DNA of 64,000 bases, taken from Micromonospora coriariae. Its GTDB lineage: Bacteria > Actinomycetota > Actinomycetes > Mycobacteriales > Micromonosporaceae. Position 1 is the stretch's first letter. Each line of letters starts with the position of its first letter. The stretch is taken from positions 186,001 to 250,000 of the forward strand of contig NZ_LT607412.1 in assembly GCF_900091455.1 (NCBI RefSeq). The letters are read 5' to 3'. Made by a program: the position numbers and the translations under genes. Of the stretch, positions 9,301 to 17,360 are shown piece by piece. Below the pieces are notes generated by a model that worked only from the letters and a program-made list of their open reading frames with translations, did not search any database and was not told the origin of the DNA.

Positions 9301-10153
9301 CATGTCCGGGACCACCAACGGGCATCTGGCTACTCAGGGGTTCAAAACGCTCGAGAAGCGCACCGGTGTCCGGCTGGCCGACCTCGCCGAGGAGCACGAA
9401 GGCAAGCAGATCACCTTTGCCGACACCCAGGGGCCACCGGTGCCGGTGATCACCTCACCGGAGTGGTCGGGCTCCGAGACGGGCGGGCGACGGTACTCGC
9501 CGTTCACCATCAACGTGGAACGCAGGAAGCCCTGGCACACCCTGACCGGCCGGATGCATTTCTACCTGGATCACGACTGGATGACCGAGCTCGGCGAGGG
9601 CCTGCCCGTCTACCGGCCACCGCTAAACATGGCGGCACTGTTCTCGGAACCGTCGCTCGGGAATGTTTCCAACGGGGCGGGAGCCGCCGAGGTCGAAGGG
9701 CTCACGGTGCGGTACCTGACCCCGCACAACAAATGGTCCATCCACTCGGAGTATCAGGACAACCTGTTCATGCTGTCGCTCTCACGCGGGGGCCAGAACA
9801 TCTGGATGAGCGATCGCGACGCGGCCAAGGTCGGCATCCAGGACAACGACTGGATCGAGGCGGTCAACCGCAACGGGGTCGTGGTCGCCCGGGCGATCGT
9901 GTCGCATCGGATGCCCGAGGGCACGGTCTACATGTACCACGCACAGGACCGGTTGATCGACGTACCGATCGCCGAGACCTCGGGCAAACGGGGCGGCATC
10001 CACAACTCCCTGACCCGGATCCTGGTGAAGCCGTCCCACGTCATCGGCGGCTACGCCCAGCTCACGTTCGCTTTCAACTATCTCGGCCCGACAGGCAACC
10101 AACGCGACGAGGTCACGGTCATCCGCAAGCGCTCACAGAACGTGGAGTACTGA
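6392..10153 (+). CDS. narG: Respiratory nitrate reductase alpha subunit
   Basis: 1253 aa, the molybdopterin catalytic subunit that reduces nitrate to nitrite on the cytoplasmic face of the membrane. The FS0 iron-sulfur ligands are visible as His75, Cys79, Cys83 and Cys118 (HGVNCTGSC, then C after 34 residues). The motif YDWYADLP holds the probable molybdenum ligand Asp245. Length matches the NarG family. ATG 6392 follows GAGGAGA. Downstream genes narH, narJ and narI follow with one-base spacing or four-base overlaps, so the four form an operon. There is no twin-arginine motif with a signal peptide at the N-terminus, as expected for NarG rather than a periplasmic enzyme. Confidence 0.97.
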   Translation: MTTARNPRDSTSSSGHADRSGLDGPLSEALVRTRRYFTKGTVSEDLRTLTKRGGRQADDFYRDRWSHDKVVRSTHGVNCTGSCSWKVYVKDGIITWETQQTDYPSVGPDSPEYEPRGCPRGAAFSWYTYSPTRVRYPYVRGVLLQMFREGKSQHDGDPVRAWEHIVENPQRAKAYKSARGKGGLVRATWEEACEIVAAAHVHTIKKYGPDRVAGFSPIPAMSMVSHASGARFVNLVGGSMLSFYDWYADLPVASPQVFGDQTDVPESGDWWNAGYLIMWGSNLPVTRTPDAHWMTEARYRGQKVIAVAPDYADNVKFADEWLPARPGTDGALAMAMGHVVLKEFFVDRQTPYFTEYVKTYTDLPYLVKLDDAGDGAFTAGKFLTAADLASAGAAQENAAFKTVLIDARTGEPVVPNGSLGHRFGDAGIGRWNLELGDVDPQLSLLEGAEETVLVQMPRFDTADGAAADLPRGVPVRRVNGHLVTTVFDLLLAQYGVGRDGLPGQWARGYDDADAPYTPAWQEVITGVRASTAARIGREFAANAEESRGRSMIVMGAGTNHWFHSDTIYRAFLTLTNLTGCQGVNGGGWAHYVGQEKVRPITGYTQIANALDWSRPPRNMIQTAFWYLHTNQFRYDQFGADTLAATTGKGQLAGKSTADVIAQSARMGWMPSYPTFDRNPLDLADDAAAAGKPVGAYVVEQLKSGELDFAGEDPDAPQNYPRILSIWRANLLGSSGKGNEYFLKHLLGTDSSIRATETPEDQRPVDVTWRDEAPEGKLDLLMTIDFRQTSTTIFSDVVLPAATWYEKHDLNTTDMHPFVHSFNPAIAPPWQTRTDWDAWQSIAAKFSELAATHLGVRKDVVAVPLTHDTADAMANPHGVVRDWKMGECEPIPGVTMPKLVEVERDYGAIAEKMNALGPLVDTLGATTKGVTFELGKEVDYLRRKNGAVRGGVADGRPSLKKDVNVCEAILAMSGTTNGHLATQGFKTLEKRTGVRLADLAEEHEGKQITFADTQGPPVPVITSPEWSGSETGGRRYSPFTINVERRKPWHTLTGRMHFYLDHDWMTELGEGLPVYRPPLNMAALFSEPSLGNVSNGAGAAEVEGLTVRYLTPHNKWSIHSEYQDNLFMLSLSRGGQNIWMSDRDAAKVGIQDNDWIEAVNRNGVVVARAIVSHRMPEGTVYMYHAQDRLIDVPIAETSGKRGGIHNSLTRILVKPSHVIGGYAQLTFAFNYLGPTGNQRDEVTVIRKRSQNVEY

Positions 10154-10154
10154 C

Positions 10155-11804
10155 ATGCGCGTCATGGCCCAGATGGCGATGGTGATGAACCTCGACAAGT
10201 GCATCGGTTGCCACACCTGCTCGGTGACCTGCAAACAGGCGTGGACCAACCGCACCGGCACCGAATACATCTGGTTCAACAACGTGGAAACCCGCCCCGG
10301 CCTCGGCTACCCCCGGACGTACGAGGATCAGGAGAAGTGGAAGGGCGGCTGGGAGCTCAACAAGCGCGGCAGGCTGGTGCTCAAGGGCGGCGGGCGGTTC
10401 AAGAAGCTGTTCAATATCTTTTCCAACCCCAAGCTTCCCTCGATCGGGGAGTACTACGAACCATGGACCTATGACTACTCCACGCTCACTGATGCCCCTG
10501 CTCAGGAGCACACGCCGGTCGCTCGTCCGAAGTCGCTGATCTCGGGCAAGGACATGAAGATCGAGTGGTCGGCCAACTGGGACGACGACCTCGGTGGGTC
10601 CACCGCGACCGCACACCGTGACCCGATGCTGAAGAAGATCAGCGACAAGGTCAAATTCGAGTTCAAGCAGACCTTCATGTTCTATCTGCCGCGGATCTGC
10701 GAGCACTGTCTGAACCCGTCGTGTGCGGCGTCATGCCCAAGCGGGGCGATCTACAAACGTGTGGAGGACGGCATCGTCCTGGTCGACCAGGACAAGTGCC
10801 GGGGCTGGCGGATGTGCGTGTCAGGCTGCCCGTACAAGAAGATCTACTTCAACCACAAGACCGGCAAGGCCGAGAAGTGCACGTTCTGCTTCCCGCGCAT
10901 CGAGGTCGGCCTGCCGACCGTCTGCTCCGAGACGTGCGTCGGCCGGCTGCGCTACATCGGCCTGATGCTCTACGACGCCGACAAGGTCCTCGAGGCGGCG
11001 GCGGTCGAGGACGACCACGGACTCTACGAGGCGCAACGTGAGGTCTTCCTGGACCCCTTCGACCCCGACGTCATGCGGGAGGCGGAGAAGGCAGGGATCG
11101 CCCGCGACTGGATCGACGCCGCGCAGCGCTCCCCGATCTACGCCCTGATCAACACCTATAAGGTGGCGCTGCCGCTGCACCCGGAATACCGCACGATGCC
11201 GATGGTCTGGTACATCCCACCGCTCTCCCCCGTGGTCGACGTCGTACAGGAGACCGGCGAGGACGCCGAGGACAAGGGCAACCTGTTCGCGGCGATCGAC
11301 GCCCTGCGCATTCCCATCGAATACCTCGCGGAGCTCTTCACCGCGGGCGATGTGGGGCCGGTCGACGCCGTACTCAAGAAGCTGGCCGCTATGCGCTGCT
11401 ACATGCGCGACATCAACATGGGCCGCGACCCGGACGGCACCATCCCGGCCGCGGTCGGCATGAGCGAGGAGGAGATGTACGACATGTACCGGCTCCTCGC
11501 GATCGCCAAGTACGACGAGCGCTACGTCATCCCTCCGGCGCACGCCGAGCAGGCACACTCCCTGGAAGAACTGGCGACCGAGTGCTCGGTCTCCGCGTAC
11601 GGCGGCGGACAGCAGGACCTCTTCGGCGAGGGCTCCGGCGCACCGACGCCGATCGCCGTCGAGAACTTCCAGATGCTCCAGGACCGTCAGACAGCCGACA
11701 CGCTCGCTTCGCCCGCCGACAAGGGCGCGCGCGTCAACCTGCTGAACTGGGACGGCAAGGGCTCACCCGAAGGACTCTTCCCGCCACGGGAGACAGACTC
11801 GTGA
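10155..11804 (+). CDS. narH: Respiratory nitrate reductase beta subunit
   Basis: 549 aa, the iron-sulfur subunit that carries electrons from NarI haems to NarG. Four cysteine groups are visible: C16/C19/C22/C26 (CIGCHTCSVTC), C182/C185/C190/C194, C215/W218/C221/C225 (CRGWRMCVSGC) and C242/C245/C257/C261. The tryptophan at 218 replaces a cysteine, which is the normal NarH feature that makes one cluster a 3Fe-4S. The start is one base after the narG stop. The C-terminal NarH-specific extension is present, so the gene looks complete. Confidence 0.97.
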   Translation: MRVMAQMAMVMNLDKCIGCHTCSVTCKQAWTNRTGTEYIWFNNVETRPGLGYPRTYEDQEKWKGGWELNKRGRLVLKGGGRFKKLFNIFSNPKLPSIGEYYEPWTYDYSTLTDAPAQEHTPVARPKSLISGKDMKIEWSANWDDDLGGSTATAHRDPMLKKISDKVKFEFKQTFMFYLPRICEHCLNPSCAASCPSGAIYKRVEDGIVLVDQDKCRGWRMCVSGCPYKKIYFNHKTGKAEKCTFCFPRIEVGLPTVCSETCVGRLRYIGLMLYDADKVLEAAAVEDDHGLYEAQREVFLDPFDPDVMREAEKAGIARDWIDAAQRSPIYALINTYKVALPLHPEYRTMPMVWYIPPLSPVVDVVQETGEDAEDKGNLFAAIDALRIPIEYLAELFTAGDVGPVDAVLKKLAAMRCYMRDINMGRDPDGTIPAAVGMSEEEMYDMYRLLAIAKYDERYVIPPAHAEQAHSLEELATECSVSAYGGGQQDLFGEGSGAPTPIAVENFQMLQDRQTADTLASPADKGARVNLLNWDGKGSPEGLFPPRETDS

Positions 11805-12496
11805 GCCGTCGACCGAAGGCCGGCCTTGCGCCGCATGAGCTGACAATCGCCTGGCAATCGGTGTCGCTGCTGCTCGACTACCCAGACTCCGAGATGCTGG
11901 CGCGCCTCGACCTGATCCGGGGCGCCTCGCAGCGGCTGCCGGTGGCCATCGGGGACTCGATCCGCGAGTTCGCGGACCACGTGGAACAGACACCCCTGCC
12001 GCAGCTACAGGCCCAGTACGTCGAGACGTTCGACAACCGTCGCCGGTGCAACCTGTTCCTGACCTACTTCGCCCACGGGGACACCCGCAAGCGAGGGCTG
12101 GCCCTGCTGCGGTTCAAGCAGACCTACCTCAGCGCCGGCTACGAGCTCGACAACTCGGAGTTGCCCGATCACCTCTGCGTGGTGCTGGAGTTCGCGGCGA
12201 CCGTGGATCAGGAGCGTGGTCGAAGCCTGATACTCGATCACCGGGCCGGGCTCGAGCTGCTGCGCGTCTCGCTCGTCGACATGTCTTCTCCCTGGGCGGC
12301 CCTCATCGACGCGGTCACTGCGACCCTGCCTGCCCTGCGCGGCGACGAGCGGGACGCCGTACGCCGTCTCGCCGCCGAAGGCCCCCCTGAGGAGGAAGTG
12401 GGACTGGCACCGTTCGCCGCCCCGCAGTTCAGCGCCGGCGCCGCACCGAAACCGACCTTCTTGTCCATGCCGTCATTCCCAGGAGCACGCCGATGA
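11801..12496 (+). CDS. narJ: Nitrate reductase molybdenum cofactor assembly chaperone
   Basis: 231 aa starting at GTG 11801, overlapping the narH stop by four bases (GTGA). It is a TorD/NarJ-type all-helical chaperone. The family pattern LLDYPDSE near the N-terminus and QYVETFDNRRRCNLFLTYF around residues 66-85 is clear, as is YELDNSELPDHLCVVLEFAA. It binds the NarG N-terminus and assists molybdopterin insertion before membrane docking. It is not part of the final enzyme. The C-terminal 25 residues are Pro/Ala-rich and probably disordered. Confidence 0.95.
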   Translation: MSRRPKAGLAPHELTIAWQSVSLLLDYPDSEMLARLDLIRGASQRLPVAIGDSIREFADHVEQTPLPQLQAQYVETFDNRRRCNLFLTYFAHGDTRKRGLALLRFKQTYLSAGYELDNSELPDHLCVVLEFAATVDQERGRSLILDHRAGLELLRVSLVDMSSPWAALIDAVTATLPALRGDERDAVRRLAAEGPPEEEVGLAPFAAPQFSAGAAPKPTFLSMPSFPGARR

Positions 12497-13221
12497 ACGA
12501 GTTCCTCTTCGTCGTGGTTCCCTACATCTGCCTGACGACCTTCGTCGTCGGGCACCTGTGGCGCTACCGCTACGACAAGTTTGGGTGGACCACCCGGTCG
12601 AGCCAGCTCTACGAGAACCGGCTGCTGCGCATCGGGAGCCCGCTGTTCCACTTCGGGATGCTCGGAGTCGTCGGCGGCCACATCATCGGGCTCCTCGTGC
12701 CGCAGTCGTGGACGGACGCGATCGGGATCAGCGAGCACAGCTATCACGTGGTGGCCGTCACCGGCGGTCTGCTCGCAGGCGTCGCAGCGCTGGCCGGCAT
12801 GGTGATCCTGATCTACCGCCGCCGCACGGTCGGTCCCGTCTTCTCCGCGACCACTCGAATGGACAAGGTGATGTATGCCTTCCTCGCCGTCGTGATCGTG
12901 CTCGGGATGTGGAACACCATCGCCGGCTCGATCATGACCTTCGGTGGTGAGTACAACTACCGTGAGGGCGTCTCGGTCTGGTACCGCTCGTTCCTGGCCT
13001 TCCAGCCGGACGCCAGCTTGATGGCGAGCGCACCGCTCGGCTTCCAGCTGCACGCACTGGCCGCCTTCGGCCTCTTCGCACTGTGGCCGTTCACCCGACT
13101 CGTACACGTGTTCAGCGCACCCGTGGGCTACCTGACCCGCCCCTACATCGTCTACCGCAGCCGCGATGACCAGCTGGGCAGCCACCGGCCTCGGCGCGGC
13201 TGGGACCGAATCTCACAATGA
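12493..13221 (+). CDS. narI: Respiratory nitrate reductase gamma subunit (cytochrome b)
   Basis: 242 aa, the membrane anchor that oxidises quinol and passes electrons to NarH. Five hydrophobic helices are visible, starting FLFVVVPYICLTTFVVGHLW. Histidines in helices 2 and 5 (FHFGMLGVVGGH and FQLHALAAF with later TRLVHVFS) fit the two b-haem sites. The start overlaps narJ by four bases. Only 20 bases separate the stop from an IS481 remnant, so anything that once followed in the operon has been displaced. Confidence 0.95.
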   Translation: MNEFLFVVVPYICLTTFVVGHLWRYRYDKFGWTTRSSQLYENRLLRIGSPLFHFGMLGVVGGHIIGLLVPQSWTDAIGISEHSYHVVAVTGGLLAGVAALAGMVILIYRRRTVGPVFSATTRMDKVMYAFLAVVIVLGMWNTIAGSIMTFGGEYNYREGVSVWYRSFLAFQPDASLMASAPLGFQLHALAAFGLFALWPFTRLVHVFSAPVGYLTRPYIVYRSRDDQLGSHRPRRGWDRISQ

Positions 13222-13241
13222 ACCCCCCGACGCGCCTGTCG

Positions 13242-13740
13242 TGTCCCGGCTGATGCTTCACATCGGCGTCCCAGCTGATGCTTGCACAGTGGCCGTGTTC
13301 GGCTTCTTGATCGCGTGATGTCTGCGGGCATCGCGAGGTCAGGGGGCCGGGATTGGCGCTGGTGCACATGTCGGTGGTGGAGCAGCGGTATCGCGCGGTG
13401 CTCGCGGTGAAGGCTGGGGGTCGCGTGGGCGAGGTCGCCGCACAGCTGGGGGTGACGCGGGAGAGCGTTCACGCGCGGCTGCGTCGGTATGAGGAGGCTG
13501 GTCTGGCCGGGTTGCAGGACCGGTCGCATCGACCGGACTCGTGTCCGCATCAGGCGTCGCCGGCGGTGGAGGCGGCGGTGTGTGAGCTGCGGCGTGAACA
13601 CCCGCGGTGGGGTGCCCGGCGGATCGCGTTCGAACTGGGTCGTAACGGCTGCCCGGGGCCGGTGCGTCGCGGATGACGGTCTATCGGATCCTGGCCCGGC
13701 ATGGGCTGCACGTGGCGGTCAAACGCCGCCGTGGCCGTCC
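13242..13740 (+). pseudogene. IS481-family transposase remnant
   Basis: An open frame from 13353 encodes an N-terminal helix-turn-helix region (KAGGRVGEVAAQLGVTRESV, then RYEEAGLAGLQDRS) and the start of the DDE domain approach (REHPRWGARRIAFEL). It then shifts frame to MTVYRILARHGLHV near 13674. Everything after that, including the DDE catalytic core, is gone. The DNA upstream (TGTCCCGGCTGATGCTTCAC at 13242) looks like a left IS end with a repeated CAGCTGATGCTT-like unit. The remnant joins directly to a cut ada gene on the opposite strand. Confidence 0.75.
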
Positions 13741-13923
13741 AGCGAGCTGGGCGCTGGCCGCTGTCGGGTGAAAGTCGACGTTTTGCGTGCGAGGGGTCTT
13801 GGCGCGGCACGATGGACGACAGTAGGTGCCGGTCGTCTTCACCGCGGTGAGAAAGCTGCCATCGAGTCGTTCCTCGCGTCGTTGGATCGCCTCGTACTGC
13901 GACTGCGGATCACCAAGCATCAA
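13740..13923 (-). pseudogene. ada: Ada-type methylphosphotriester domain, truncated
   Basis: The minus strand from ATG 13923 reads an Ada N-terminal domain: QYEAIQRREERLDGSFLTAV followed by TTGTYCRPSCRAKTP and VDFHPTAASAQ. The two cysteines in YCRPSC are the first half of the four-cysteine zinc/methyl-acceptor site. The second pair, the AraC-type DNA-binding region and any glycosylase or methyltransferase part are missing because the gene stops at the IS481 junction. This is therefore a remnant of a DNA alkylation repair regulator. Confidence 0.8.
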
Positions 13924-14314
13924 CGTTCCCCAGGGTGTCCGGATTTGAGTCCGCCCGAGTCGCGGGAGGCGACGACGATCGCCCGCCCTGATGCGTGAAC
14001 GACGGCGAACCCAAGCTTAAACGGACTTATGAGTCCATCCCGGGGTTTGGCGTTGAACGAGTTCATCTGGGGCATCTTGGTCCGAGCCGCCTCCCAGTGC
14101 AGCTTAACACCCCGAGTGATGGTTTCGCGAGGGCCGAGCGGTTCTGGCGACGAGTGACCGACTTGGACTATCTGGTCCACGGAGCTAACCTGCGGAGGTA
14201 CTCGGTCATGGGGTGATACGCCCGGCCGCAGCCCCCGCTCAGACTTCGGCTCGGCTGCTGCTGGATCCGCGTATCTCGACCATCACTACCAGGATCTACA
14301 GGAAGGCGCGGCTG

Positions 14315-14743
14315 ATGGAAACCGATCGGGATCGTGTCGTCGCATCCGCCCGAGTTGTCCTTCCGGCCACTGAGCGCCGGCGCACGGACATGACCACCCG
14401 CGGCTTCACGTTCGTCGCCGATGAACCGCACAACGGCGCACTCGGCGAAGGCCCGACGCCGACGGAGTACCTGTTGATGGCGCTCGCGTCGTGCACTGCT
14501 CAGACGCTCAGGCAGTACGTCGACTACAAGTACGACACCGCCGGCGACATCACCGTCGAAATCGACTACCACGAACCCGAGCAGGACGGCGCAGAGCGCT
14601 ACCTGAAGCGCACGATCACGCTGAGCGAAGACCCTGACCCCGACGACTTGAAGGTGATGCATGAGATCGCCGAAAAGTCCCCGGTGACCCTGCTGATTCA
14701 GTTCGCATGGAGCGTGAGGACCGAGTTCATCGGGCCGAGCTGA
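14315..14743 (+). CDS. OsmC-family protein, resolving cysteine replaced
   Basis: 142 aa, an OsmC/Ohr-fold protein. ATG 14315 follows GGAAGG by eight bases; upstream in-frame codons are not convincing. The family core GPTPTEYLLMALASCTAQTL is present with one cysteine (Cys60). The second conserved cysteine, normally in the pattern C-P-V on the long helix, is a serine here (KSPVTLLIQF, Ser122). Two-cysteine OsmC/Ohr enzymes reduce organic peroxides, so this one may be a one-cysteine or non-peroxidase member. It stands alone between the ada/IS481 scrap and a SnoaL-like gene. Confidence 0.85.
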   Translation: METDRDRVVASARVVLPATERRRTDMTTRGFTFVADEPHNGALGEGPTPTEYLLMALASCTAQTLRQYVDYKYDTAGDITVEIDYHEPEQDGAERYLKRTITLSEDPDPDDLKVMHEIAEKSPVTLLIQFAWSVRTEFIGPS

Positions 14744-15030
14744 AATCAGGCCGCTTCCTGCTCGGCGATCACGGCAGTGCAGCAAGCGGTTGTCGTTCCG
14801 CCCCAGGCGGCGACAGTGAGGCCGTCGAGCGCGACAGTTTGAACGCGATGCGGCGCCTATAGATCGCGACGTGAGCTGTTTTGACTGCCCGCGTGACTCG
14901 CGCGGATACATCTTGGGGTGCCTACAGAGCAGGACGGCGCCGCGAACCGAAAGTAAACATTCGGGCCATAACGCCCTTCGTTGTGCCCACCTGCAGCGAG
15001 CGTCGAACCACACACAGAAGGAGCAAGAAA

Positions 15031-15411
15031 ATGAATGACACCATGCAATCCGCCGAAGATCTGGCGATCCTCGAGCAGCTCAACCTCGACTACAACCATG
15101 CGGACCAGGCCAGCGACGCCAAGCGCTTCAGCGAGTTTCTTGCTGACGATTTCATCGTGCAGACACCGGGTGTCACCCGCAACCGCGACGAGTACCTCGA
15201 GTACATCGCCAAGCCGCGCCCTTTCAAGGATCTCGCGCTGCGCGAGGCCAAGATCCGCATCCTCGGCGACGTTGCTCTGATCCACGGCCGCGCCTCATAC
15301 ACCATGATCGCGGACGGTGCGAAGCAGGAAGCTCTGTACACGGACGTGTACCAGAAGCGTGAGGGCACCTGGGTCTGCGTCTCAGCCTGTGCGATCGCTC
15401 CGGGCGCCTGA
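15031..15411 (+). CDS. SnoaL/DUF4440-like (NTF2-fold) protein
   Basis: 126 aa with a strong ribosome binding site (AAGGAGC) before ATG 15031. The sequence fits the NTF2-like fold: an N-terminal helix (ILEQLNLDYNHADQASDAKR), the motif FLADDFIVQTPG, then strands ending YTDVYQKREGTWVCVSACA. Members act as small enzymes or ligand-binding domains. There are no clear catalytic residues to pick a substrate. An MFS gene follows 100 bases downstream on the same strand, but the gap leaves operon membership uncertain. Confidence 0.75.
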   Translation: MNDTMQSAEDLAILEQLNLDYNHADQASDAKRFSEFLADDFIVQTPGVTRNRDEYLEYIAKPRPFKDLALREAKIRILGDVALIHGRASYTMIADGAKQEALYTDVYQKREGTWVCVSACAIAPGA

Positions 15412-15511
15412 CGCCGCTCAAACCAGGCTCCTGGTCGCGAGACATCTTCGCGTCGGGTTGGGACCACACGGGAGCCAAGGGATAGTTCAGGACGCAGAAA
15501 GGCACAGCTCG

Positions 15512-16750
15512 ATGCTCAACACGGCACCAGTGACCAACGTGCCCGGCCGGGGCAGAACGCTCCGGCTGACCTTCATATCTGCGGTGGTCTCACTGGTGGC
15601 CGCGTTTGCCGCTGTTGGCTCGACGATCCCGCTGTTCAACATCTATCGGGCTGAGGACGGGTTCACCAACGCCGGCATCTCGATGACCGTCGTCGCATAC
15701 TCCGCCGCCACTCTGACCACGCTGCTGGTGCTGGGGCGACTGTCCAATCATCTGGGCCGACAGCCCATTTCTATCGCCAGCCTCGTCCTGCTCCTCTTGG
15801 GCTGTGTGCTGCTGTTGAACGTGCACGACATCGGCATCCTGATCACCGGCCGGCTCCTGATGGGCCTCGGTGCCGGGCTGGCCAGTAGCAGCCTCACTGC
15901 ATACATCGTCGACGCCGCACCCGCCAGGCCTGCATGGTTGGCCTCTGTCGCCTCCAGCCAGACAGTCATGCTTGGCCTCGCCGTCGGCGCCATCGCCTCC
16001 GGCGCCCTGGTTCAGTTCGGGCCGTGGCCACGCGACCTCATCTTCCTGGTTGTCATCGGCCTTCTCCTCCTGTCTGTCGGTCTCATTGCCGTCAGCCCGG
16101 AGACCGTGACTCGGATGCCGGGTGCTTGGCGATCGCTGCGACCCCGGGTCTACGTGCCGCCCCGGGTCAGGCATCTGCTCCCCGTCGCGACGGCGGTGTT
16201 CCTGGCCACCTGGGCGGCCGGGGCCTTCTACCAAGCGTTCGTGCCTGCGCTGGTCGAGGATCAGCTCCACACCAACAGCCCGCTCATCGTCGGACTGGTG
16301 TTCGCCGCCTACATGGGTCCCAGCGTTCTCGGCGCTCCCCTCGGCGGCCGGTTCACAACGACGGCAGCCCAACGCCTCGGCATGATCGCCTTCCTAGCCG
16401 GAATGATCGGCATCATCACAGCGATCGCCACCGGCACACTGGCGTTGTTCATCGCCGCAACGATCGTCGCCGGCGCCGCTCAAGGGATCGCCATCAGCGC
16501 CACCACTCGCGGTCTGCTGCACGGAAGCACACTGGCCGACCGGGCACCGATTTTCAGCGTGATCTATCTACTCTGCTACAGCGGCGCTACGATCCCGGCC
16601 CTCATCGCCGGCCAGCTTTCCCACACCTTCTCGCTCCCGCAGATCGCCCTCGGCTACGGTGCACTTGCCCTCATCGCCACCCTGTTCACCGCCATCGCCG
16701 CACGCAACGCGCACACCGACACGGTCGAGAACAGCCAGCACGCTGAGTAA
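15512..16750 (+). CDS. MFS transporter
   Basis: 412 aa with twelve predicted helices and no large soluble domain. The loop after helix 2 reads LGRLSNHLGRQPISIAS, a variant of the MFS motif A, and helix 4 has ITGRLLMGLGAGLASSSLTA. ATG 15512 follows AGAAAGG. It most resembles drug/metabolite proton antiporters of the major facilitator superfamily, but the substrate cannot be told. It ends cleanly before the nhaA remnant. Confidence 0.85.
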   Translation: MLNTAPVTNVPGRGRTLRLTFISAVVSLVAAFAAVGSTIPLFNIYRAEDGFTNAGISMTVVAYSAATLTTLLVLGRLSNHLGRQPISIASLVLLLLGCVLLLNVHDIGILITGRLLMGLGAGLASSSLTAYIVDAAPARPAWLASVASSQTVMLGLAVGAIASGALVQFGPWPRDLIFLVVIGLLLLSVGLIAVSPETVTRMPGAWRSLRPRVYVPPRVRHLLPVATAVFLATWAAGAFYQAFVPALVEDQLHTNSPLIVGLVFAAYMGPSVLGAPLGGRFTTTAAQRLGMIAFLAGMIGIITAIATGTLALFIAATIVAGAAQGIAISATTRGLLHGSTLADRAPIFSVIYLLCYSGATIPALIAGQLSHTFSLPQIALGYGALALIATLFTAIAARNAHTDTVENSQHAE

Positions 16751-16829
16751 TCATCTGACGAACCTCACCGTCATCCAGACCTCACTCGGCCACGAGCGGG
16801 CCGCTGACAGTTTTCGTCGACGCCCATCG

Positions 16830-17185
16830 ATCGCCGCGCGGATCGGCGCGATGGGACAGAACCGGACCGGTGTCCTGTTCCTTCTCGTGGGGACGCTTGC
16901 GGCGAGCCTCTGGGCCAACGGGGTCCCTGACGCCGTATGACGCGTTCTGGAAGACCCATCTGATGGTCAGCGTCGGCGACCTACAGCTGGATCTCACCCT
17001 GCATGCGCTCGTGAACGACGGGCTGATGGCGATCTTCGTCGTCACTGTCGAACTCGAAGTGCGACGGGAGATCGCCATCGGGCAGCTGACGAGCTGGTTC
17101 CACGCCCTGGTCCCCGTCGCCGCCGCGATCGCGGGGCTGGCGGCGTCCGGAACTGCCTTCAACACGGTGAGTAACCGAAGCAGCC
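16830..17185 (+). pseudogene. nhaA: NhaA-type Na+/H+ antiporter, N-terminal remnant
   Basis: The N-terminal quarter of NhaA can be read: GVLFLLVGTLAASLWANG, then after a frame change YDAFWKTHLMVSVG, LDLTLHALVNDGLMAIF and ELEVRREIAIGQL. The frame change is explained by one extra G in the GGGG run at 16921-16924. The reading stops being NhaA-like after AAIAGLAASGTAFNTV, so most of the transporter is missing. The gene is both frameshifted and truncated. Confidence 0.75.
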
Positions 17186-17360
17186 CGGCCTATGCCGGCC
17201 AATACCGCCTGTGCGGCCCTATCCCCACTAGCCGATGACAATGCGTCCGTTCGAGTCGCGAATACGGTCGGTACATCGGCGGAGCGGTTGTCGTGGCACG
17301 AATTGTGTCTGGCGGCGTCCAGGCTGGCGTTTGCCAGCGAGAGTGTGTCTAGCTCGTGGG

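Noticed and set aside
13920-14180. An 86-aa minus-strand frame between ada and OsmC
   Set aside because: No ribosome binding site, no family resemblance, and it abuts the ada start; composition is not distinctive.
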